Of a DNA stretch of 8,669 nt, positions 1-5,606 are shown in pieces. Positions within the stretch are counted from its first letter, which is position 1. Every line of letters starts with the position of its first letter. The notes under the pieces are model-generated. The model had not been told where the DNA came from. It worked only from the letters and a program-made list of their open reading frames with translations, and made no database searches. The position numbers and the translations under genes were made by a program. Where the stretch lies: positions 1 through 8,669 of the forward strand of contig PMFY01000318.1 in assembly GCA_003157945.1 (NCBI GenBank), written 5' to 3'. Origin of the DNA: Acidimicrobiaceae bacterium (GTDB lineage Bacteria > Actinomycetota > Acidimicrobiia > Acidimicrobiales > RAAP-2).

Positions 1-273
1 CAAGACGCGCCCGCGTTCCTCTATCATCACGATTGATCTGCGATCCCCGTACGACGAACCTGCCCGAGCTCCCGATCGGCCCGGAACGCCTCCCACACGT
101 ATCAATGCTCGAAAACCCTTATTGCAGCGCCGTACCTGCAAGGGAAACACTGCTTGGCCGCGGAGCGGCGTTCGCAGCAAGGTCTAGAGCGATTCCCGTT
201 CAGTGTGCTACCGAACAGACGCACTAACCGCCACCCGGTGTAGCCTGTTCGACGATCCTGCACGGAAGGACCC
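1..273. other. Leader region with no convincing gene
   Basis: No reading frame here has recognisable protein content; the one short open frame (33-227, +) resembles no family and has no ribosome binding site. GC is moderate, like the first two thirds of the gene that follows and lower than the rest of the window. I see no pair of -35/-10 boxes good enough to call. A bulged inverted repeat at 116-144 and a half-palindrome at 72-82 are the only structures noticed. The promoter of the 274-1596 gene should lie here, because no upstream gene on the same strand is visible. Confidence 0.5.
116..144. repeat. Imperfect inverted repeat upstream of the REC-PAS-GGDEF gene
   Basis: TTGCAG (122-127) and CTGCAA (136-141) are perfect complements around an 8-base loop, and CCC (116-118) pairs with GGG (142-144) past a 3-base bulge on the left arm. 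No run of T follows, so it is not a classic terminator. It could be an operator for the gene at 274 or the remains of an upstream terminator, but a chance occurrence is also possible. No transcription factor can be assigned. Confidence 0.25.
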
Positions 274-1596
274 ATGGCAGTTAATGTATTGTTGATTCAG
301 GACGATCCCCACGGCGCCAGCGTCGTCCGCGATTCGCTCTCTCGAAACACGCGGTATGAAATCGAATGGGTGCGAACGGGTGCTCTCGGGATGGAGCGAT
401 TGCGTGCGGTCGGCCGGCAATCGACCACCGATGTGCACGGCATCGCCGTCATCCTCGTCGATCTGACCGTACCTGAGGGGCCGGGCATCGAACTCGTCGA
501 TCGGCTTCATGAGGAGTTGCCCGCCATTCCCATCGTCATATTGAGTACCGCTCAGGACGCCGCGGCGGCGGAGGCGGCACTGCAGCACGGAGCTCAAGAT
601 TTCCTATTGAAGGAGCGGCTGGACGACTATCTTTTGCCGAAGACGCTGACAGCGGCCATCGACCGAGCCGATGTCGCCGATATTCTCTTCAACGAAAGAG
701 AGCGAGCTCAAATAACGCTCAATTCGATTGGCGACGCGGTGATTTGCACGGATGTGACGGGTCACGTGTCCTATTTGAATATCATCGCGGAGCGACTGAC
801 CGGGTGGCCCTCGGTCGAGGCGGTCGGAAAGCCGTTTGAAGCAGTGGTCCGGATCACTGATTCCGCAACCGGCACAACGGTGGGGAATCCAATGAAGGCA
901 GCTGTCCTGCACGACGCGATCATTGGTCTGCCCACCGCATGTACCTTGGCCCGTCGAGACGGCATAGAGATTCCAATCGAGGACTCCTCTGCGCCGATTC
1001 ATGATCGAGGCGGCGCCATCGTCGGTGCGGTCATGGTGTTTCATGATGTCAGTAAGACGCAAGCGCTGACCCATCAGTTGGCCTATTCCGCCCAGCACGA
1101 TAGTCTGACCGATCTGCCGAACAGACTGCTGCTGCAAGACCGGCTTTCTCAGGCATTGTTGTCGGCCAAGCGGCACGGCACGGTGCTCGCTGTGCTCTAC
1201 CTGGATCTAGACCGGTTCAAGCACGTCAATGATTCGCTGGGACACCCGGCGGGCGATCAGCTGCTGCAGGCGGTTGCTCGGCGATTGATCGAATGCGTGC
1301 GCGCATCTGACACGGTATGCCGCCTCGGCGGGGACGAATTCGCCGTGCTCCTGCCCGAGACCGACAGCCCGGGCGCGGTCCAGGTGGCCGAGCGCATCTT
1401 CCGCGACCTCGCCACGGTCACCGAGGTACCGGTGACGCTCAGCATCGGCGTCAGCAGCCTCGACGGGTCGATGCCGACGATCGAGCGGCTCTTCGACGAG
1501 GCCGACATGGCCCTCTACCAGGTGAAGCGGGCGGGTCGTGATGCCATCGCGGTGCGGGGTCACGAACGACCCGAGCCTTCGTGGGGCGAGCTGTAG
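274..1596 (+). CDS. REC-PAS-GGDEF response regulator, predicted diguanylate cyclase
   Basis: Predicted to make c-di-GMP from two GTP under control of a phosphorylated receiver domain and a PAS sensor. The receiver (residues 1-128) has acidic D10-D11, phospho-acceptor D63, S91 and K113. The PAS domain lies at about 145-258. The GGDEF domain (about 270-430) has metal and substrate residues D311, N319 and D328, an intact GGDEF signature (352-356) and the product-inhibition I-site R343-x-x-D346, so the enzyme looks active and feedback-controlled. There is no EAL domain, signal peptide or membrane segment, so it should be cytosolic. The ATG is preceded by GGAAGGA at 264-270. No partner histidine kinase is visible. 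Codon use changes sharply at residue 350: third-position GC is about 71% over codons 270-349 and 97% over 350-420 by hand count. This suggests a mosaic gene. Confidence 0.92.
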   Translation: MAVNVLLIQDDPHGASVVRDSLSRNTRYEIEWVRTGALGMERLRAVGRQSTTDVHGIAVILVDLTVPEGPGIELVDRLHEELPAIPIVILSTAQDAAAAEAALQHGAQDFLLKERLDDYLLPKTLTAAIDRADVADILFNERERAQITLNSIGDAVICTDVTGHVSYLNIIAERLTGWPSVEAVGKPFEAVVRITDSATGTTVGNPMKAAVLHDAIIGLPTACTLARRDGIEIPIEDSSAPIHDRGGAIVGAVMVFHDVSKTQALTHQLAYSAQHDSLTDLPNRLLLQDRLSQALLSAKRHGTVLAVLYLDLDRFKHVNDSLGHPAGDQLLQAVARRLIECVRASDTVCRLGGDEFAVLLPETDSPGAVQVAERIFRDLATVTEVPVTLSIGVSSLDGSMPTIERLFDEADMALYQVKRAGRDAIAVRGHERPEPSWGEL

Positions 1597-1599
1597 GGC

Positions 1600-1619
1600 C
1601 GGGACCGGACCTGGTCCCG
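1600..1619. terminator. Hairpin between convergent genes, probable bidirectional terminator
   Basis: CGGGACC (1600-1606) and GGTCCCG (1613-1619) form a perfect 7-bp stem with a 6-base loop. It begins 4 bases after the stop codon of the REC-PAS-GGDEF gene and lies 26 bases past the stop of the convergent cyclase gene. There is no T run on either side, which is common for terminators in high-GC actinobacteria. An operator role is less likely because no gene starts nearby. Confidence 0.5.
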
Positions 1620-1644
1620 TCGCCACGCCGAACGGCTACCGGAT

Positions 1645-2742
1645 TCAGTGGTCGACCGGCTCCGACGGCCGCAGCAGCTTGAACAGGTCGATCGGACCGA
1701 ACCCCCGGACGTCGCGGGCCCCGAGCGGGACGGACGGCACGTCGGCGTCCCCGGCCAGGCCGGCCGACGCGATCACGTCACCGGGGGCCCCGACCTTGAC
1801 GACCCGGGCGGCCAGATGGACGACGGGGCCGAACACGTCGCCGTCCCGGAGCATCACGCGGCCGGAGACGACGCCGGCCCGGACCTCGGGCAGCTTCGGA
1901 TGGTCGTGCAGCCGGTCGGCCACCTCCAGGGCGATCCGGGCGGCCGCGGTGGGATCGTCCGTGGTGTAGAGGACCTCGTCCCCGATGAGCTTGACCACCC
2001 GGCCGCCGGCCGCGGTCACGGTGTCGGACGCCACGTGCTCGAAGTCGGCCAGCAACGTGCCCAGCTCATCCATGGGGACGTCCCGGGCCAGCTCGGTGGA
2101 GTCGACCAGGTCGATGAAACCGACACAGAGGTCGCGGGTCTCGTACCCGCCCTCGTGGCCGGATGCCGGCCGGCGCAGCTGCACGAGGTGCTGACGCAAC
2201 AGCGTGTCCATCCCGGCCACCACCTCGGGGAAGAGCTCGATCGCCGAGGCGTTGGCCCGGGCCACCTCCAGGCCGCCCCCGTCCCCGTCCCGCACCGTCG
2301 GTTCCACGTTGGCCAGGAAGGAGGACACCAGCGCGTCGGCCAGGCGGATCGACGACGCCCCCATGACCCGGAGCAGCTGGAAGACCGCCTCGTCGCCGAA
2401 GAGGTCGACGGCGGACGGCACCAGCGCGCACAGTCGAGCCATGCCCTCGGAGAAGGCCCGCTCGTCGGGCCCGGGTTCGGTGAACCCGCAGGCCCGTACG
2501 ATCCGGACGACCTGGGCCCGGTCCACGCCGGACCTCCGGGCCAGGTCGTCGACCGTCAGGGCGTCACCGTGACGGAGCGCGATCACGATGGCCACGGCGG
2601 GCAGCTCGTCGCGGAACTCGACCAGGTCGTCGAGGGTGGCACCCCGTCGGACGAGGTAGTGCAGGAGCTCGTGGCGCTCGGCCGCGTGCGGATCCTCCGG
2701 GTCGTACAGCCCCGCCTGCTCGAACTCGGCATCGCTGGCCAT
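1645..2742 (-). CDS. Class III adenylate cyclase with Rv1264-like N-terminal regulatory domain
   Basis: Predicted to form cAMP from ATP as a cytosolic homodimer. The first half (residues 1-190) is mostly helical, with a helix-turn-helix-like stretch near 61-86. It resembles the regulatory domain of the pH-responsive M. tuberculosis cyclase Rv1264. The catalytic domain (about 200-358) has metal-binding D211 and D255, adenine-specifying K251 and D302, and transition-state R313. The spacing of K251, D302 and R313 matches Rv1264. The transition-state asparagine expected at 309 is a histidine (codon CAT, + strand 1816-1818), so activity may be altered or lost. The length of 365 residues is normal for the family. 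ATG at 2742 fits the protein start, but I see no clear Shine-Dalgarno sequence before it. The DJ-1-like gene lies 53 bases upstream on the same strand, so co-transcription is possible. Confidence 0.88.
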   Translation of the reverse strand: MASDAEFEQAGLYDPEDPHAAERHELLHYLVRRGATLDDLVEFRDELPAVAIVIALRHGDALTVDDLARRSGVDRAQVVRIVRACGFTEPGPDERAFSEGMARLCALVPSAVDLFGDEAVFQLLRVMGASSIRLADALVSSFLANVEPTVRDGDGGGLEVARANASAIELFPEVVAGMDTLLRQHLVQLRRPASGHEGGYETRDLCVGFIDLVDSTELARDVPMDELGTLLADFEHVASDTVTAAGGRVVKLIGDEVLYTTDDPTAAARIALEVADRLHDHPKLPEVRAGVVSGRVMLRDGDVFGPVVHLAARVVKVGAPGDVIASAGLAGDADVPSVPLGARDVRGFGPIDLFKLLRPSEPVDH

Positions 2743-2776
2743 GTGGTCACGCTACCGCCGGTCGAGGTCCGCGGAT

Positions 2777-2794
2777 CGCCCCCGGTGGGGTGCG
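2777..2794 (-). terminator. Small GC hairpin after the DJ-1-like gene
   Basis: CGC-CCCC (2777-2783) pairs with GGGG-GCG (2787-2794) around a 3-base loop, with one bulged T. On the minus strand it sits directly after the stop codon of the DJ-1/PfpI gene and before the cyclase start. It could weaken read-through between the two genes. The stem is short and the DNA is GC-rich, so chance is a serious alternative. Confidence 0.25.
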
Positions 2795-2795
2795 G

Positions 2796-3545
2796 TCAGC
2801 CCAGCAGGCCGGTGAACCGGCGGGCGAACGTGTGGGCATCGCCCGGCCAGCGGGCCGACAGGTAGCTACCGTCGAGCACCGTGAACCCCCGGTCGTCCGA
2901 GCCCGGGGTGTCACGGGCCAGGCCGAGTGGGCCGCGGCTGAACCGGGACGGGTCGTCGAGCGCGGCCACCACCTCGTCCTCGACGTAGGCCGGATAGGTC
3001 CGGTAGTACCTCCCGAGCCTCCACGCCGTCGCCAGGTACGCGCCGCGCTCCATCGGTTTGGTCAGGCACGTGGTCCGTCGATCGGCCAGCACACTCCGAC
3101 CGGTGGCCGGGTCGAGCGTCCGGGCCAGCACCAGGACCCCGTGGCAGATGGCGCCGACCGGGCGGCCGAGCAGCCAGACCGCCGCCACCGCGTCCCGCAG
3201 TTCCGGCGAGCCGAGGTACTGGCGCATGCCCGGGGCATGACCGCCGGGCAGTAGGAGCCCGTCGAACGCGGTCGGGTCCACGCTCCCCCACGGCACCGGG
3301 TCCCGGTAGGCGGGATCGTCCTGGAGGCGTCGGTAGAAGGCCTTCGGGCCGGCCGCCGCACCCAGCCGTCCGAAGAGCACACCGTCGAGCAGACGCTGGT
3401 CGGCGGTCGGTACGGTGCCGCCGGCCTCGGTGGCGAAGACCACCTCGTGGCCCGCCTCGGTCAGGTAGTGCCAGGGCACCGCCACCTCGGTGACGTCGAA
3501 GTCCTGGTCGGGAAGGGGCAGCAGCACGCGACGGGGCACCGACAC
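2796..3545 (-). CDS. DJ-1/PfpI family (class I glutamine amidotransferase-like) protein
   Basis: A 249-residue cytosolic protein of the DJ-1/PfpI superfamily, whose members include glyoxalase III, chaperone and protease-like enzymes; the exact activity cannot be read from the sequence. Nucleophile-elbow cysteine C134 is followed by H135 in the motif AICHG. A conserved acidic residue, E20, sits in the N-terminal strand region, and the motif LLLPGGHAPGMRQYL (97-111) is typical of a common actinobacterial subgroup. The frame stays open to an ATG at 3653, but I chose GTG at 3545. A perfect GGAGGG lies 9 bases before it, the family fold begins right after it, and the extra N-terminal residues are Arg/Pro-rich with no family resemblance. 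The gene diverges from the site-2 protease gene, and the shared region carries a DevR-like palindrome, so stress control is plausible. Confidence 0.85.
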   Translation of the reverse strand: MSVPRRVLLPLPDQDFDVTEVAVPWHYLTEAGHEVVFATEAGGTVPTADQRLLDGVLFGRLGAAAGPKAFYRRLQDDPAYRDPVPWGSVDPTAFDGLLLPGGHAPGMRQYLGSPELRDAVAAVWLLGRPVGAICHGVLVLARTLDPATGRSVLADRRTTCLTKPMERGAYLATAWRLGRYYRTYPAYVEDEVVAALDDPSRFSRGPLGLARDTPGSDDRGFTVLDGSYLSARWPGDAHTFARRFTGLLG

Positions 3546-3554
3546 GACGATACG

Positions 3555-3560
3555 CCCTCC
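3555..3560 (-). promoter_or_regulatory. Ribosome binding site deciding the GTG start at 3545
   Basis: Read on the minus strand this is GGAGGG, 9 bases before GTG at 3545. It favours that start over the ATG at 3653 and over a second in-frame GTG at 3539, which is 15 bases away from it. Confidence 0.7.
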
Positions 3561-3602
3561 GTCGTGGCCGCCGCCGGGCGCGGTCCGGGGAGGAGCGCCC
3601 AG

Positions 3603-3622
3603 GTAGGGCCGTTCTCCCCTAC
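3603..3622. promoter_or_regulatory. DevR/DosR/OsdR-like palindromic operator candidate
   Basis: GTAGGG (3603-3608) and CCCTAC (3617-3622) are perfect inverted arms separated by 8 bases, giving a 20-bp palindrome. From memory, the core at 3605-3620 matches the GGGCCG-AT-CGGCCC style operator of Streptomyces OsdR/DevR at about 13 of 16 positions. The M. tuberculosis DosR box has the same total length and the same GGG...CCC spacing. It lies 72 bases before the protease ATG (3695) and 57 bases before the GTG of the divergent DJ-1-like gene (3545), so it could control both. No DevR-like regulator gene is in the window. Confidence 0.45.
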
Positions 3623-3682
3623 GGCGGGCCCCGCGACGGGGGCATGCTGGCATCGACCGGTCCGGCGGGTGCCCGGGCCGGC

Positions 3683-3689
3683 AGAGGGA
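3683..3689 (+). promoter_or_regulatory. Ribosome binding site deciding the ATG start at 3695
   Basis: AGAGGGA ends 5 bases before ATG at 3695. The same frame is open from an ATG at 3644, but that start has no comparable site and would add 17 residues not expected in this family. Confidence 0.7.
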
Positions 3690-3694
3690 CGCCC

Positions 3695-4846
3695 ATGGAC
3701 CAGAATTTCCGCCTCGGAAAGATCGCCGGGATCCCGGTCGGACTCAACTGGAGCGTCCTCTTCGTCTTCGTGCTGCTGGCCTGGGAGTTGGCCGACCTCG
3801 TGCTGCCCCACGACCAGCCGGGCCACCCCGTGGCCCTCTACTGGGTCGCCGGGACGGCGACGACGGTCCTCTTCTTCGGGTCGCTCCTGGCCCACGAGGC
3901 GGCGCACGCCTTAGTGGCGAAACGCCACGGCATCGGCGTCCGCAGCATCACCCTGTGGCTGTTCGGCGGCGTGTCGGAGCTGGAGGGCGAGGCGCTCACC
4001 CCCGCCGTCGAGTTCCGCGTCGCGGTGGTGGGACCGCTGACCAGCTTCGCCGTGGCCCTCGCGGCCGGTGGCTGCTCGCTCCTCCTGCACACCGGGTCCG
4101 GCACCACGCCGGTGGCGGCGGCCGCGCTGGGATGGCTGGCCTGGATCAACATCCTCCTGGGCGGGTTCAACCTGATCCCGGCCGCTCCCCTCGACGGCGG
4201 CCGGATCCTGCGGGCGGTCCTGTGGCACCGCAGCGGTGACCGGGTCCGCGCCACCACCATCGCGTCGCGCTGCGGCGAGGCGTTCGGCTACGCGCTGGTG
4301 GTGCTCGGGGTCCTCGAGTGCCTGACGGTGGGTCTGCTCGGCCTGTGGTTCGTGTTCCTCGGCTGGTTCCTGCTGTCGGCGGCACGGGCCGAGCAGACCG
4401 ACGTGCTGCTCCGCTCGTCGTTGGGTGACGTGCAGGTCGCCGAGGTGATGACGACCGACCCCGTCACGTTCCCGGCGTCGGGTTCCGTGGCGGAGCTGAT
4501 CGATCAGCGACTCCACCACTACCGGTTCAGCACCTACCCCCTCGTGGCTCCCGACGGCCGGCTCGTCGGCCTCACCACCTTGGGGAGGATCCGCCACGTG
4601 CCGCCGGTTCACCGCGCGGCGACGCAGCTGGCCGACACCGCCGTCCCGCTGGAGTACGTCCCGGTGGCGCTGCCGGACGAGCCCGTGGCTGCGCTGCTGC
4701 AGCGCATGTCGGCCGCGCCCGACGGACGGGCCCTGGTCGTCGACGGTCGCGGGCGACTGGTGGGCATCGTGTCACCCAGTGACGTTTCCCGCTACGTCCA
4801 GGTGGCGATGCTGGGCCCACACGGCCGGACCGCCGCCGGGAGGTAG
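3695..4846 (+). CDS. Site-2 protease (M50) with paired CBS domains, Rip3-like
   Basis: An intramembrane zinc metalloprotease of 383 residues, of the type that cleaves membrane-bound regulators such as anti-sigma factors. The N-terminal motif GIPVGLNWS is typical of the group. Membrane segments are visible at about 20-38, 48-64, 105-132, 143-163 and 198-230. The zinc site is HEAAH (H67, E68, H71), with the third ligand D167 in NLIPAAPLDGGR. Two CBS domains (about 245-302 and 312-372) form the cytosolic tail; such pairs usually bind adenine nucleotides and may report energy state. The architecture and length match M. tuberculosis Rip3 (Rv2625c), a DosR-regulon member. The start at 3695 is set by AGAGGGA 5 bases upstream. 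The substrate is unknown, and no anti-sigma gene is nearby. The gene ends 4 bases before the stop of the convergent stress-protein gene. Confidence 0.93.
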   Translation: MDQNFRLGKIAGIPVGLNWSVLFVFVLLAWELADLVLPHDQPGHPVALYWVAGTATTVLFFGSLLAHEAAHALVAKRHGIGVRSITLWLFGGVSELEGEALTPAVEFRVAVVGPLTSFAVALAAGGCSLLLHTGSGTTPVAAAALGWLAWINILLGGFNLIPAAPLDGGRILRAVLWHRSGDRVRATTIASRCGEAFGYALVVLGVLECLTVGLLGLWFVFLGWFLLSAARAEQTDVLLRSSLGDVQVAEVMTTDPVTFPASGSVAELIDQRLHHYRFSTYPLVAPDGRLVGLTTLGRIRHVPPVHRAATQLADTAVPLEYVPVALPDEPVAALLQRMSAAPDGRALVVDGRGRLVGIVSPSDVSRYVQVAMLGPHGRTAAGR

Positions 4847-4871
4847 CGGGTCAGACCGGCCCGGTCCGGCC
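4823..4871. terminator. Long hairpin spanning two convergent stop codons
   Basis: GGCCGGACCG (4823-4832) and CGGTCCGGCC (4862-4871) are perfect 10-base inverted arms. Inside them GCCGG (4835-4839) pairs with CCGGC (4856-4860), giving about 15 bp of stem with a 2-by-1 internal loop and a 16-base terminal loop (4840-4855). The loop contains both stop codons (4844-4846, +, and 4851-4853, -), so the arms lie in the last codons of both genes. A bidirectional terminator or mRNA 3'-end protector is the simplest reading. No T run follows in either direction. Confidence 0.55.
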
Positions 4872-5606
4872 CACCAGTAGGACCGGGACCCGGCAGTGGG
4901 CGAGGACCTCCCGGGCGACGTCGCCGTGGTCGGACGGACCGGCGCGCGGCCAACCGACCGCCACCAGGCCCGGTCGCTCGGTTTCGACCGCGGCCAGGAT
5001 CTCGTCGGCCGCCGCGCCGAGGCGCAGCTCCAGGCGGATTCCGCGGAGGTCCGGACCGCGGCGGGCCACGAACTCCTCGGCGTAGGCGTCCACCTCGTGC
5101 TGCACCTGATCGGTGAACCGGGGGATCTCCTCGTCCACGTGGACGACCACCAGCTCCAGGTCGGTCTCCTCGGCGAGTTCCACGGACCGCCGCAGGGCCG
5201 CGGTCTCGGCCGGGTCGCCGGCGACGGCCACGAGGATGGTGCTGATGGCGCGGTCCGCGTCGACCTCCGGAGGGACCACCACCACGGGCGTGCCCGTCCG
5301 CTCCGCCACCGCCAGCACCGTGTGGCCGCCCGGACGGGGACCGGCTGAGTGGTCCCGCAGCCCGACCACCACGACCAGCACGTCGTCGGCCGACGCCGCG
5401 GCAACGAGCTGCTCGACGGGGTCGCCGGACACGAGGCGCAGGGGCACACCCGCCATGTCCGCCGACGCGGTGGCCGACTGGTGTCCGTCCGTCGTGACGT
5501 GGACCGCCTCGACGTCCGCACCGAACGCCCTGGCCACGGCCCGGGCCACCGCCAGCACCGATCGCGCCTGCCCCGAGTTGTCGATCGCCGCCAGAACGGT
5601 ACTCAT
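4851..5606 (-). CDS. Tandem universal stress protein (two UspA domains)
   Basis: A 251-residue cytosolic protein made of two Usp folds, residues 1-115 and about 121-251. Each starts with the typical beta strand (STVLAAIDNSG; STILVAVAGDP) and ends with the family's closing motif (AERTGTPVVVVP; LAHCRVPVLLVG). The usual ATP loop G-x2-G-x9-G-S/T is only partly kept: GH (94-95) in the first half and GD (228-229) in the second replace the usual GS/GT. ATP binding is therefore uncertain. Tandem Usp proteins of this kind (for example Rv2623 and Rv2005c) belong to the M. tuberculosis dormancy regulon. The ATG at 5606 overlaps the stop of the GH65 gene as ATGA, with GGGAG (5615-5619) 8 bases upstream. 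It is therefore the last gene of a translationally coupled operon. Confidence 0.92.
   Translation of the reverse strand: MSTVLAAIDNSGQARSVLAVARAVARAFGADVEAVHVTTDGHQSATASADMAGVPLRLVSGDPVEQLVAAASADDVLVVVVGLRDHSAGPRPGGHTVLAVAERTGTPVVVVPPEVDADRAISTILVAVAGDPAETAALRRSVELAEETDLELVVVHVDEEIPRFTDQVQHEVDAYAEEFVARRGPDLRGIRLELRLGAAADEILAAVETERPGLVAVGWPRAGPSDHGDVAREVLAHCRVPVLLVGRTGPV

Noticed and set aside
72..82. CCGATCGGCCC, similar to half of an OsdR/DevR-type operator
   Set aside because: Only 11 bases match and the other arm is not symmetrical; short GC palindromes of this sort are frequent by chance in such DNA.
198..216. GTTC...GAAC inverted repeat before the first gene, considered as a LexA-type SOS box
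   Set aside because: The actinobacterial SOS box has GAAC before GTTC with a 4-base-type spacing; here the order is reversed and the spacing is 11 bases.
33..227. 64-codon frame in the leader region
   Set aside because: There is no ribosome binding site, no family resemblance and no codon bias like real genes; chance open frame.
1648..2865. 405-codon plus-strand frame opposite the adenylate cyclase gene
   Set aside because: It is an antisense shadow of the cyclase gene with low-complexity Gly/Arg/His/Val content and no recognisable domain; the minus-strand frame carries all cyclase catalytic residues.
3655..3662. GACCGGTC palindrome before the protease gene
   Set aside because: It is only 8 bases, with no extension into longer symmetry and no known operator match; expected by chance in a high-GC leader.
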